Source: Dastarcus helophoroides
Lineage: Eukaryota > Arthropoda > Insecta > Coleoptera > Bothrideridae
Assembly (NCBI GenBank): GCA_028583605.1
Contig: CM053337.1
Span: 19,674,488-19,738,487, forward strand
Reading direction: 5' to 3'
DNA: 64,000 nt
In this document: positions 46,141 to 57,481 of the stretch, piece by piece
Position numbering within the stretch: the stretch's first letter is position 1
Layout: each line of letters starts with the position of its first letter
Made by a program: the position numbers and the translations under genes
Notes under the pieces: model-generated
Databases searched by the model: none
What the model saw: the letters and a program-made list of their open reading frames with translations, nothing else
What the model was told of the DNA's origin: nothing

Positions 46141-46860
46141 TACGAATGTTAGAAGTTTGTTGATTCCTGGCACTTTATGCAGTTTAGTTTAGTGTCGTTC
46201 CCTTTGTAAATTTCGAAAATGAGAGAAGTACGGTTACCACTGGGGCCACGATTCGCGGTCTCAAAGTATAAAATCCCTTTCCCCATTGCAACAAGTGATA
46301 GTAGAAGGAATGTTTCTTTGCATTCTAGAGGCAACTTGTTTCTAATATATGTAGCAACTGAGGAAATGTTCGGTAACAATTGGAAACAACCGATTCATTA
46401 GGATTAGAATGTACAAAAATTCTTCCAAATTGAGGACTGCTTTAAAATATTTCGTACGACATGTGGCATTGAAACAAATTGTAACGATATGTCTGCAATA
46501 GTACGTCGCAGTTAATTGTCGGCACCTTTCACGAAGTTACGGTCACAAATATCTAAATTACATCTGTCATGCCTATACGATAGCATTGAAATTTCTCTTC
46601 TTACCTTGACGATCTGGGTTTTCTCGTTAACCACAATTATTATTTGAAAAAATAGACCTTGGCTATTACCACTTTTATTTAATTTATTCAGCATGTTGTG
46701 CACGCACCAGTAGCAAACTATTTATTAAAAGAATTTGTTGTATTCCACTTCAACAACTTCAATATTTACCAGCGTGTTCGCCCAGGCGTCCTGGGACAAA
46801 GCCTATTTTTGAATACAGATTGCGATGAAATGTAGTATTGGGCTTTATAGAGAGCGAGTA
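46141..46860. other. Duplicated segment, second copy, and non-coding spacer
   Basis: 46286-46420 is the second copy of the segment at 44728-44845. Upstream of it is a TATA-like AAGTATAAAATCCC near 46265. A possible minus-strand exon end (VVNEKTQIVK before a GTAAGA donor near 46600) has no clear acceptor. No gene is supported. Confidence 0.4.
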
Positions 46861-46879
46861 ACTGATGAGATACGAACTA

Positions 46880-49735
46880 TTCTCTCTCGCTTCTCTTTTT
46901 TTCTTTTCTCTTCTCTTCTGTTTCCATCTCTTCTCTTGCTGCCTCTTCTCTTCCCATCTTTTCTCTTCCATCTTTTTTCTTGCCTTCCCTTCCCACCTAC
47001 ACCCACACTATTCTCATCCCTTTTCTTATTTTCTCTTTTCTTCCTTTCCCTTCCTTTCTCTTCTATTTTCTTTCCTTCTCTTGTCTTCTGTTTCCAGTTC
47101 TTCTCTTCCTATCTCTTCTCTTCTCATCTCCCATCTATTCTTTTCTCTTCTCACGTCATCTCTTCTCTTCTCTTTTTTTCTCTTCCCATCTCTTCTCTTC
47201 CCTTCCCTTCCCATATCTTCTCTTCTCTTCTCTTCCTATCTCTTCCTTTCCCATATCTTCTCTTCCCATATCTTCTCTTCCTATCTCTCCTCTTCTTCTC
47301 ATCCCTTTTCTTATTTTTTTTTCCTTTCCCTTCCTTTCTCTTCTATTGTCTTTCCTTCTCTTGTCTTCTCTTTCCAGCTCTTCTCTTCCTATCTCTTCTC
47401 TTCTCTGTTCTTCTCTTCCTATACCTTCTCTTCTCTGTTCTTCTCTTCTCATCTCTGCCCTTCCCTTCTCTTCTCATCTCTTCTTTTCCCGCCTCTTCCC
47501 TTCCCATTTCTTCTCTTCCCTTCTCTTCTCATTTCTTCTCTTCCCTTCTGTTGTCTTCCTATCTCTTCTTTTCCAATTTCTTCTCTTCCTAACCCTTCTC
47601 TTCCCATTTCTTCTCTTCTCTTCTCATTTCTTTGCATCCCTTCCCATCTCTTCTCACCCCTTCTCATTTTCTCTTCGTATCTTTTCTCCTCCTATCTTTT
47701 CTCTCCCTTCCTTTCTCTTTTAGTCTCTTCCCGTCTCTTCTCTTCCTATCTCTTCTCTTTTTTTCCCTTCCCTTTTCATTTCTTCCCATCTCTTCTATTT
47801 CCATTTCGTCCCTTCCTATCTCCTTTCTTTCTATCTCTTCTCTTCCCATCTCTTCTCTTCCCATTTTATCTCATCTCTTTTGTTCCCATTTCTTTTCTTC
47901 CCTTCTCTTCTCTTTTCTTCTCTTGCTATCTCTTCTCTTCCCATCTTTTCTCTTCCCTTCTCTTCCCTTCCCATCTCTTCTCTTCCTATCTCTTCTCTTC
48001 TCTCTTTTCTTCTCATCTCTTCTCTTCCCATCTCTTCTCTTTCCTTCTGTTCCCATCTCTTCTCTTTTCATCTCTTCCCTTCCCATCTCTTCTCTTCCCA
48101 TCTCTTCTCTTTCCTTCTGTTCCCCTCTCTTCTCTTCGCATCTCTTTTCATCCCATCTCTTCTCTTCCAATCCCTTTTCTTATCTTTTCAACTTTTCTCT
48201 TTCCATCCTTCTCTTTTCTTGCCTTCTCTTCTCTTTTCTTGTCTTTCCATCTCTTCTCTTCCTAACTCTTCTTTTCACTTCCCTTCTCTTTTCTTCTCTT
48301 TCCATTTCTCCTCTTCCTATCTCTTCCTTTCCCATCTCTTTCCTTCCCATATTTTCTCTTCTTTTCCTATCTCAACTCTTTTCTTCCCATCTCTTCTCTT
48401 TCCTTCTCTTCTCTTTTCTTCTCTTTTCTTCTCTTCCCATCTCTTATTTTCCCATTTCTTCTCTTCCCATCTCTTTTCTCCCCATTTCTTTACTTCCCTT
48501 TCCATTTCTTTTCTTCCCATATCTTCTCTTCCCATCTCGTTTCTTATTTTCTCTTCTCCTCCCATCTCTTCTCTTTTCATCTTTCCTCTTCTTTTCTTTT
48601 CCCAGCTCTTCTCTTCCTATCTCTTCTCTTTTCTTCTCTTCCCATCTCTTCCCTTCATATCTTTTCTCTTCTCTTCCCACCTCATCTCTTTTTATCCCAT
48701 TTCTTTTCTTCCCTTCTCTTTTCTTCTCTTCTCATCTCTTCTTTTCCCATCCCTTTCCATCCCATCTCTTCCCTTCCCATCTCTTCTCTTCCTATCTCCT
48801 CTCTTCACTCGTTTCTTCTCATCTTTTCTCTTCTTTCTCTTCCTTCTTTTCTCTTCCCATCTTCTTTCTTTCCATTTTTCTTTCCATCTCTCTTTTCATC
48901 TATCTTTCTTTTTTGTTTCTTCCATTTCTCTCTTCTCCATTTCTCTTCTCCTTCTCCCATCTTTTCTCCTCTCTTTCCACCTCATCTCTTTTCTTCCCAT
49001 CTCTTCTCTTTCCTTCTCTTCTGTTTTCTTCTCTTCTTATATTTTCTCTTTCTATCTCTTCCCTTCCCTTATCTTCTCTGCTTATCTCCTCTCTTCACTG
49101 CCCTTCTCTTCTCTTCCTATTTCTTCTCATCCTATTTCTTCTTTTTTCATTTTTTGCCTTCCCATCCTCTTCCCTTTCCCATCTCATCTCTCCCCATCTC
49201 TTCTCTTCCCATCTCTTCTCTTTTCTTCTCTTATCTCTTTTCCTCTTTTCTTCCTATCTTTTCTCTTCCCATATTTTCTCTTCCCATTTCTTCTCTTCCC
49301 TTCTTTTCTTTCCTTTTCTTCCTATGTTTTCTCTTCCTATATCTTCCCTTCCCATATCTTCTCCTCTCATCTCTTTTCTTCCCATTTCTTCTCTTCCTAT
49401 CTCTTCTCTTCTCATTTCTTCTCTTCCCATTTCTTCTCTTCTCATCTCTTCTCTTGCCACCTCTTCTCATCCCATCTCTTTTCTTCCCATCTTTTCTCTT
49501 CCAATCCCTTTTCTTATCTTTCCATCTTTTCTCTTTTCATATCTTCCCTTTTTTTTCTTCTTGTATTTTCCCATTTCTTTTTTTACCAGTTCTACTCTTT
49601 CCCATCTCTTCTCTTCTCTCCCCATCTCTTTTCTTATCTTTCCTTCCCCCCCCCTCTTATCTTCCTCTTCGTTTCTCTTCGCTAGTCTCCTCTTCTCTCC
49701 TTTTCTCTTCTCGTCTCCTTTTCTCTTCTTTCCAG
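46880..49735. repeat. Pyrimidine-rich CTTCTCTTCCCATCT tract, 2.9 kb
   Basis: The + strand is nearly all C/T, with isolated A or G mostly in CCCATCTC or CCTATCTC words. The loose unit is TCTTCTCTTCCCATCTC, about 15-17 bp, at irregular spacing. Frames of several hundred codons exist (F/S/L/P on the + strand, R/E/K/G on the - strand) only because stop codons are rare in such sequence; they are not genes. Confidence 0.94.
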
Positions 49736-51439
49736 AATGATCATCATCCCTTGAAGAAAGTATGATCTTATAGTTGTTCGTAGGATGACGCCACTGGACA
49801 GATTTTCCCTTGGGAAAGTACCTCATTTTTGAGTGACTCCTGAAACAGTATACGCGTGAATAAGTATGAAAAGAAATTGCAGAGATATCCGACGAGATAA
49901 ATCCATTTAAACGTCATCGGTATTGTAAAATTTTCGCACCATCCTTTTGTTCTTGGCGCGTTATGGAAACTTAAAATATCAAACAAAGTCTTTCGTATTC
50001 ATTATGCGTTTACGGACACCAATTTCACGCTGTTGTGAAGAGAAAGTTGACTTAAACCGAAAGTATTTATACAACAATCAATAAGCCGGGCATAATCAGG
50101 TGAATTTTTATTGCTAGTAGACGCAAGGTGAAATAATATTAATAACGCAACTGGTGCGCATATCTAACGCAATGTTTTTAAATCGGTCCTGCTACTACGG
50201 TTAAATGGGCTTATTTCTAATTTGCATAATACGCCCATTATTATTCACACTGTGGGCAATCGTACTTCGCTTGACTAACAAAACTACCATTTCGTGGTAA
50301 GTTAATAATAACTTCGAAGATTGCTACGTTTAAAAGACACCAAGTCATAACCGTAGACACAATGGTCATAACCAAGGGGACAATTAATTGACGTTAGGTA
50401 TTCTTTCATTGTAACGAGCGATTCGGATTATTTTTAATTGCTCATTGTTAAGGAGCGTTAATTTCTTAGAAACCATAGAAATTCATAAAATCGAAACCAT
50501 TTACACTTTTGAACGAGCACCTAGATCTTCTAGGCACACCTCTAATTGAAGCTTTAGATGAGAATTAGGATTAGACAGAATAGTCGAAGGTGTCTGTGAT
50601 CCAGGAGCTTGTTAGCATAACGAAGGCTAAACAAACTGCTAGTATAACCGCCGACGATGCTGAAAAGCGAAACCAGGTTCGGCTCATAGCAAATATTTAT
50701 AGAAACATTGTGGAACGTTTTAATATTTCTTGTTGTATTTATCAAGAGTTTGGATGTATTTATCGTTAAAGAGTTTAGTTGTACTTATGGTTAAAGAGTT
50801 TGGATGTATTTATCGTTAAAGAGTTTGCCAATCAGAAGTAAATTTGCAATCGCGAACAGTGCAGATTATTTTGAATGGAAATGGATGCACAAGCTGATAT
50901 TACGACGATTATACTTTAGACGTCACAATATCAGCTATTTTATAGCATTTGTGTCCAATTCCACTCAAAAGGAAAGAAGTTAATAAAAGCAACCAAATGA
51001 AGGCGATATTTTACATTTTTCTTCCGCTGTAATTCAAGTGCAAGCATATAACCTAGTTTTTGTTATTTTCGCATGACGTAACAAACACAATTAACACCTT
51101 AATAAAAAAGAAGAAAAAAAGAGCGAAAAACCGCAAACTAATACTACCATAAAATGCATACACTATTGTCTCTAATTGACCTTCGGTACACATAACAAGA
51201 TAATTTAGTTTATAGTTGGGTGCAAAATGTGCAAATATATTAAAATTGGACCGTGATCAGGCAACCAAGTGTCCAATATTTCGTCTCCTGCCATTTTTGG
51301 CAAACAAAACATTTAACAAAAATACGATAACTCGATACAGTCAACTAGAAACGAAACATGACTAACAAACGGACTTTTTTTCTCGACATTTTGAATATTT
51401 CTGACTTTGGACCTGACTTCAACGCTGGAACGGCCTTAA
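49736..51439. other. Non-coding intergenic DNA with one possible minus-strand exon
   Basis: No clear gene. On the minus strand, after an acceptor-like GGTTTCGCTTTTCAG, positions 50659-50571 read SSAVILAVCLAFVMLTSSW and then an acidic aromatic stretch and a stop. This is one hydrophobic helix, reminiscent of the first segment of claudin-like proteins, but it has no partner exon. Short direct repeats (GAGTTTGGATGTATTTATCG) occur at about 50745-50825. Confidence 0.3.
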
Positions 51440-51792
51440 ATATTGAACGAAATGTAAATTGTAGAATTTAGTACGTAATTTCCAGAAAGATCTGATAAGG
51501 GGAAAGCGGCCGCGATAACGAAACAAACGGCAGATAAGCGTTCCAGAAATTTCGGCAAACGATAAACCTTATCTGCGGGATTTTTCTAGAATCTGGGAGC
51601 CAAAACTATATAAGGCGGTCGCCTTTCCCTCGAATCAGTTAGGGTTAGTCAGTGTGATTAGCTAGTAGTTAAAAGTCAATAAGTGAGTTAATTATTCAGT
51701 TGTAGTGTTCCGAGTTTAGTTTGATAATAAAGTGAGTATTATTCAATTCACGTGTTAATAATCAATTCGAACCCATAAGCCCGTAACAATAT
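51440..51792 (+). mobile_element. Solo LTR 4 (345 bp) with ATAT target duplication
   Basis: Element 51444-51788 in forward orientation; the first bases are mutated (TGAACG for TGTAACG) and it ends CCCGTAACA. ATAT lies at 51440-51443 and 51789-51792. CTATATAAGGCGGTCG (TATA at 51607), the initiator-like AATCAGTTAGG, and AATAAAGTG at 51726 mark U3, the start site and the poly(A) signal. Confidence 0.86.
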
Positions 51793-54399
51793 AAAAATTC
51801 GATGTTAATCTTGCGACTGTTCCCATCCTTAGATGTTTCGTTTCAACACTCATCGTATCATAGATTAATTTTAGACTTCCTCCCCAGTCAATATTTGCGT
51901 TATGAGGTTGTGATGGACGAAGGAAACAATCTGCATATTTACTTTCTCAAAATAAAACCGCGGATGTTGATGCATGCTAGACAAGCTTGGTTAAACATCG
52001 AAGTAAAGAGAGAGAAATTGCGATGTAGTCGATGAAAATGATATTTTAATTGGATTTAGACGACCGCTTACAAATGCGGGATTATGTAAGAATTTCATTA
52101 CTTTCAGTTTGGTAATTAAATCAGTCTGCAAGCGTAGGAATTTCTGTGTGGAATATTCGGCTTAGGGCAGCGACGAATCGGAACATGAAACAAAGTGTTT
52201 TTTAATATCGATGGATTATTTGCCCACTTAAATGTCAACCAGAACACATTATCTAATTAACCTGATGGAATTTATTAGATCCATATGCTCTGAATTGCTG
52301 GAAATCTGTACTTAACACTTAAACACTTATTGATGAGATGAGTGGGTGTATTTGTCTAATCTAGGGCTAATGATCTGCTTTTTCTTTGAAAGAAAAAGAA
52401 CATTAATATGTTTTTTTGTTCATAACTCATAAATAATATTTAACAATAAGTGCTGAAGTGTATTTAACAACAAATTAATCCGAAAATTCCATTGTGGTTA
52501 ATCTTTAGCTTTTCTGGACCAGTTTCGCTTTGTTGCGAGTTTGGCTGTTGTTGTGGGGCAATTCAGTTCATACAAATATTCTACTTAATCTAAATCTGAA
52601 CTACCATCCCAAGCATCTGTTAAAGGTGTGTTTGGAAGGTCCAGTTGTTCATTCAGACTAAATACTGGAAATTTATACACATTGACTCAATAAATAAAAT
52701 TCTTATTAGCTATGAGTATCAATGTCCTTGTCGGGTTTTATTCCTTTATCATGCCATATACCACATAACACATTTTCCTTGTTCTCAGTTTAAATTTACG
52801 CTTAGTGGGTACGTAAGTCGTAATGATTTTCTTCGTAGAATAGAGGAACAGTAAGCCCCAGTTTTATTTTGCCTTGCGCTAGAGCTTTTATGCTCGATTC
52901 ATTATCACATTTTGATTAGAATTCAGTTTGTGCTTGAAAGGGAACGTGAGTATTTCTTAGTCGACTATATTTGGTTAGCACATTAACTGTCCAGTTGATA
53001 ACTCGTCGCGATCGAATTATTAAAAGTTAAACTGTAAAATAAATACCTCATGTTGATATAGTCAACTCAGTTGACAATTGACGAAACATTTTGAAAATAT
53101 ATGGGAAGAAATAATCGTCCAGTGGTCCGAAACCAATCACACAACACAAATACAGTAACAAGAAACATAACCAAGTGTTAGTTTTTACCAGAGTGTATAA
53201 TTTGGTGTTCCTAAAATTGAAAATTTTTTTGAATTTCGTCAGCGATTCACTCTAATATTTAATGGTTTTAATTTCTGGTTTAAATTTTGATTATTTTGTT
53301 ACGCTCGTTGCGGTCGCTATTAATGTTATCAGTTAGACATTTCAACTAAAATAGCGCAATTAAATACAATTTATATACATTTTCTTGACCTTATCTTTAA
53401 GCGAAGTGGTAACACGGATAGAATTTTTGAACTTGACACTAGTTAGAAGTGAATTTAATCCTAGAATAACAAGGCGAAATCGGGCAAGTTTTCATATTCA
53501 TTTATCATGGCAGTTCTGCGCCGAACAAGTGGCGACAATTTGGGGTTTTTCGGTTACAAAAGAGAAACATTTTCGGAGAAGGGTGAGTAAGGTTGCAATT
53601 TCCCCCCCCCCTTATTTTCGCAACTGCTACAATTGAAAGGGTTCGTGCTGTAATTAAATTTTAATTGTACCAGCAATCGAAGTATAATTCAAAACCTTGA
53701 CAGTGGTGATTGATGATCTAGTTTTTAGAGTTAAACGTGTTATTAACCATTGACGTTAATAGTAAAAGAACACTAACTTACTACGCACTAAGGATAAATG
53801 GCGGCACGATTGCAAAAAATAACCAAATTTGGTGGGTAAGTTGGTAGATGTCCCATACTTTTATTATATTAGAGAAATAAATATGTAGATTTTGTACATA
53901 CTAGATGAGTGGTTCTCAAACTGTGCGCCCCCTAGAAAATATCAAGTGTTCACCCTGAGAAAGTTAAAAAGATTTTTTTTAATAGTAGTAATTAAAAATT
54001 TGAAATAAAATAATTATTTTTTATTTCAATACATTAAAACATTATTTTTATTTTAATAATAAAAATTTGAATTAAAAAATCATTTTTTATTTTAAATTTT
54101 TAAGTACAGTCAAACCTTCGTATTCGAGGGAGTTACGTTCTACAAATACGTCTCTCAACACGGAACAGATAAAGGTGTCAGAATATAAAAAACCCGACCG
54201 AAGTTTCGGTTTCTATTTTTAATTTTTATAAGAAAAAATGGAACACATGGGCAACCTTGAAAAAATATAGAAAAATGAAATTTTTTAAAATCATTTTCTG
54301 GTTTCTTTCTGTTTAAAATCAAAATCGTACAAAGTGTAAAAATTCGGAGTTGAAAATAACCAAATAGCATCGGAATTTTGAGAAAAAAACCCGATTTAT
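51793..54399. other. Non-coding intergenic DNA
   Basis: AT-rich sequence without tandem arrays. Frames at 51802-52035, 52645-52854 and 53385-53636 have no recognisable domains and no supporting splice or start context. A C run lies near 53603. From about 54180 sequence of the CGAAATTT type begins. Confidence 0.4.
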
Positions 54400-55362
54400 G
54401 AAAAACTTCCAAAGTTGAAATTTCGAAAAAATGTGGAATTCTCAATTTTACAATCGAAATGATCGAAAATATTTGATCTCAGAAATAAATTTGAGTTAAA
54501 AATTTGGTTTAAAAAATAAAAAAAATTGATAATAAAAATTCGAAGTTTTGCGAAAAAAAGTTAAACATTTAAAATGGAAGTCCACAAGGTGAAGCTTGAA
54601 AAATAACTAGTGCAACATCGAATTTTGGTAGAAAACCATAAAACGTCGAATTCGAAATTTTGGTGAAGGAGACTGGTCCTTGGTTATCTTCAAAAATTGA
54701 AATACAAATCTTGTCCCCTGAAACCAAGAAAGATTAAAAAACACAACAAAAGTTGCTCTGACATGTTTCGAAAGTATCTCTCTGAAGATGATAGCTTGGC
54801 TGTCGAAACGCGTTAGAGCAACCTCTGTTGTGTTTTTTAATCTTTCTTGGTCAAGCTTTATATTTCAATATATAGAAAGGCTTTTGAAACTTGTTCAAAT
54901 ATCAAAAAAATATTTGAATTTTAGAAATTAATGTTGGCGAAGGAATTAAATTTAAATATTAGGAAAAAATCGAAATTTTGAATTTAAGCTAAGAATCTAG
55001 TTTGAAAAAGGAAAAGTTCAACATCTAAATTTATAATTTTGGGAACAACTTCAAATCTTCCTAATATTTCGAGAATAAATCTCCCTAAAAGGACACTATT
55101 TCGAGTATATAGTTGAAATTTCAGGGGAATTATTCAAAATTGCAAGTTTAAGGTCGGAATTTCGGAAAGAAATTAAAATTTTGACAAAATTCCGATTGAA
55201 ATTCAAGAAAAAAGGAAAATGTTTCAGAAAAATAATCTCTTAAAAAAATTCAGTTTTGAATTTGTCGACAAGAGAAAAAAAATAAAATTGGGGGAATAAA
55301 GTTGAAATTAAAAAATCTCAAGAAAAAATATCGAACAAAAATGAAACTACTAGAAATAATTT
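54400..55362. repeat. Degenerate CGAAATTT DNA
   Basis: A-rich low-complexity DNA with AAAAATCGAAATTTTG-type words, interrupted by hairpin retroposon copy 7. No gene is present. Confidence 0.5.
54661..54880 (-). mobile_element. Hairpin retroposon copy 7
   Basis: The left arm is GGAGACTGGTCCTTGG..GAAACCAAGAAAGATT..GTTGCTCTGACATG. It is joined by CTCTCTGAAGATGATAGCTT to the right arm CGAAACGCGTTAGAGCAACC..AATCTTTCTTGG, which ends in CAAGCTTTATATTTCAATAT without the terminal GGACCAGTCCGTTCC. The complete end is at the left. Confidence 0.8.
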
Positions 55363-55715
55363 ATATTGTGGCGAAATGTAAATTATAGAATTTAGTACGT
55401 AAGAAATGTTTCTAGAAAGATCTGATAAGGGGAAAGCGGCCGCGATAACGAAGCAAACGGCAGATAAGCGTTCGGCAAACGATAAGCCTTATCTGCGGGA
55501 TTTTTCTAGAACCTGGGAGCCAAAACTATATAAGGCGATCGCCTTTCCCTCGAATCAGTTAGTTACAGTTAGTCAGTGTAATTAGCTAGTAGTTAAAAGT
55601 CAATAAGTGAGTTAATTATTCAGTTGTAGTGTTCCGAGTTTAGTTTAAAAATAAAGTGGGTATTATTCAGCAAATGTTTAATAATCATTTCGAACCGATA
55701 AACCCGTGACAATAT
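55363..55715 (+). mobile_element. Solo LTR 5 (345 bp) with ATAT target duplication
   Basis: Element 55367-55711, ends TGTGGCG..CCCGTGACA (mutated forms of the family ends). ATAT lies at 55363-55366 and 55712-55715. It has the same TATATAAGGCG and AATAAAGTGGG signals as LTR 4 and is very similar to it. Confidence 0.86.
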
Positions 55716-55844
55716 TTTAAGAAATAGTTCAAAAATAAGGCCAGACCGACAAGAACCTGTTGGTTCCTAGCTTGGCCACTGCTCGAAGGATATTTGCAAA
55801 CTTAATATGAATATAACATTTGGATAACCTAAATCAAGTGTTTA

Positions 55845-55930
55845 AGATATTTTTGGTGCAACGAACTTGTCCTTGGTTATCTTCAAAAATTGAAATACAT
55901 GGGACAAGACTTGTATTTCAATTTTTGTTT
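55845..55930 (-). mobile_element. Hairpin retroposon copy 8 (ends only)
   Basis: TTTTTGGTGCAACGAACTTG and GTCCTTGGTTATCTTC run to ATTGAAATACA, then jump directly to TGGGACAAGACTTGTATTTC. The outer ends of both arms remain and the whole middle is deleted. Confidence 0.7.
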
Positions 55931-57009
55931 TACGATAAAAAAACTAGATAAAGATCGGGGGCGCGTCGTGGGACTGGAAATCACGGATTAGAAATTCCGA
56001 GAACCAAATTCGAGTGTAATTATGATTCGACCCACGTAATTATCAGTGCTAAAGCGATCAGCGCGAGACAGTTAATTTGTTACAACTCTTTAATCGCTAC
56101 AACCGCCATACCAGTTAGTGTAGCAAATTATCTAATTATGACTCACCCAATGACATGCATAATTCCAAGGGAATTCCGTGACCATGAAGACTTTTTTTTT
56201 CCACAATTTTATGCAAACACAACAATCAACAGTTAAACAGAGTTAGGTTGTGCATTATTCGATTTCTCGGTTGACTTATTCGGTTCTAGTTCTTTGGGTT
56301 TCCTTCGTCGATTATTCAGTTAAGGTGAGTTATGCTTTTGAAATATTTTGGTTTCATTCTAAGAGTGAATTGGAAAGACAACTCGTCGCTTTTTCGTAAA
56401 CCAACGACCGAATTCCTTGGTCTGGGAAATTAATTTTTTTGAAATCGTTTTGTCTGATTTGCATTAAGTCCCCTTTTCTATGAACTTAATCATAAACCAC
56501 AGTTTGGTTTAGTGCTCTAGAGATTTGTATTGTTTCTCTTTGATTTTTTTCTTACTTTATTCTCATGTTTTATTTTGTCACTAACCGTATGCCCGATGGT
56601 ATTTTTCATTTGGAAATAGCGATACCTCCTTTCTTCAAACCACGTTTTTAAAAAAAATTAGATATTTATTTAAAAAGTGTTGTCCCTCGTTTTACGAACC
56701 GTGGGGGATGAATTTCTAAAAACGCTGATACAGGCAAAATTCGTTTATAAACAGAAACGAAAGCATCAATTTCCATATCTCCAACTTCAAAAATGACAAA
56801 TTTCCATATAAAATTTGATCGTCTATTTAACCCTCTCAGAGGTTAAGTTCCCCAGAACGCTGGTACAACTGATTTATTTATAAAGAGGAGCCTAAACACA
56901 ATTTCTTATATTTCTAATGTGGAGAACTTCTGTACGAATTTTTATCCCCTACTTAACACTCTTAAGGTCGGTTTATATTAAGCTAAGAGAGAGGCAAGTC
57001 AAACAAGCA
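55931..57009. other. Non-coding intergenic DNA
   Basis: Mixed sequence with no gene recognised. 56478-56525 matches the flank of the second hairpin type at 28690-28735 (CTATGAACTTAATCATAAACC, AGTGCTCTAGAGA). An ordinary donor-like GTGAGT occurs at about 56323. It might hold 5' UTR exons of the next gene. Confidence 0.35.
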
Positions 57010-57176
57010 AGTAACCTAAAATTGAAATACAAATCTTGTCCCCTGAAACCATGAAAGATTAAAAAACACAACAAAGATTGCTCCAACGCGTTTCGATAGT
57101 CAAACTATCATCTTCAGAGAAATACTCTCTGAAGATGACCAAGAACCAGTCCGTTGCAACAAAAAAAGTAACCTAA
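57010..57176 (+). mobile_element. Hairpin retroposon copy 9, with 10-bp target duplication
   Basis: The left end is truncated (starts AATTGAAATACAAATC at 57020). The arms fold around CATCTTCAGAGAAATACTCT, but most of the right arm is deleted. The right end AACCAGTCCGTTGCAAC is complete and followed by an A run (57161-57167). AGTAACCTAA occurs at 57010-57019 and 57167-57176. Confidence 0.85.
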
Positions 57177-57222
57177 TGCAAGCTACTTGCTTGTATTATA
57201 GAAGCAAGTAGCTTGCATTAGG
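57172..57222. repeat. Perfect 21-bp inverted repeat
   Basis: CCTAATGCAAGCTACTTGCT(T) at 57172-57192 pairs with its complement at 57202-57222 across a 9-base loop. It starts inside the right-hand target duplication of the preceding hairpin retroposon. Confidence 0.85.
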
Positions 57223-57481
57223 TGAGAGTACAAGTACTTACTATTAGGGAATCAATTTTCAGAAATTCTTTCCTAGTGCTCACCTACGTTATATGGGGAA
57301 ATCCTGTGCAAAATTTGTTGGTTTTAGATCCAACCGCTTAAGCTATACGTTGTCTGTCAGTTACTGTTTAGAGTTGAGATAACCACAATAGATACCACAG
57401 ATTATAAGCTATTTCTAACTTGAAAATGACACCTCATGTTCGTGTCAAAGACATAATTATTAAATAAGAAACGAGTACAAG

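Noticed and set aside
46512..46703. Minus-strand exon ending VVNEKTQIVK before a GTAAGA donor
   Set aside because: No acceptor with a pyrimidine tract precedes it, and no recognisable domain or partner exon was found.
46825..49765. Frames of 466, 601 and 702 codons in the pyrimidine tract
   Set aside because: Stop codons are rare in C/T-rich DNA. Three overlapping frames are open together, with no domain and simple F/L/S/P composition.
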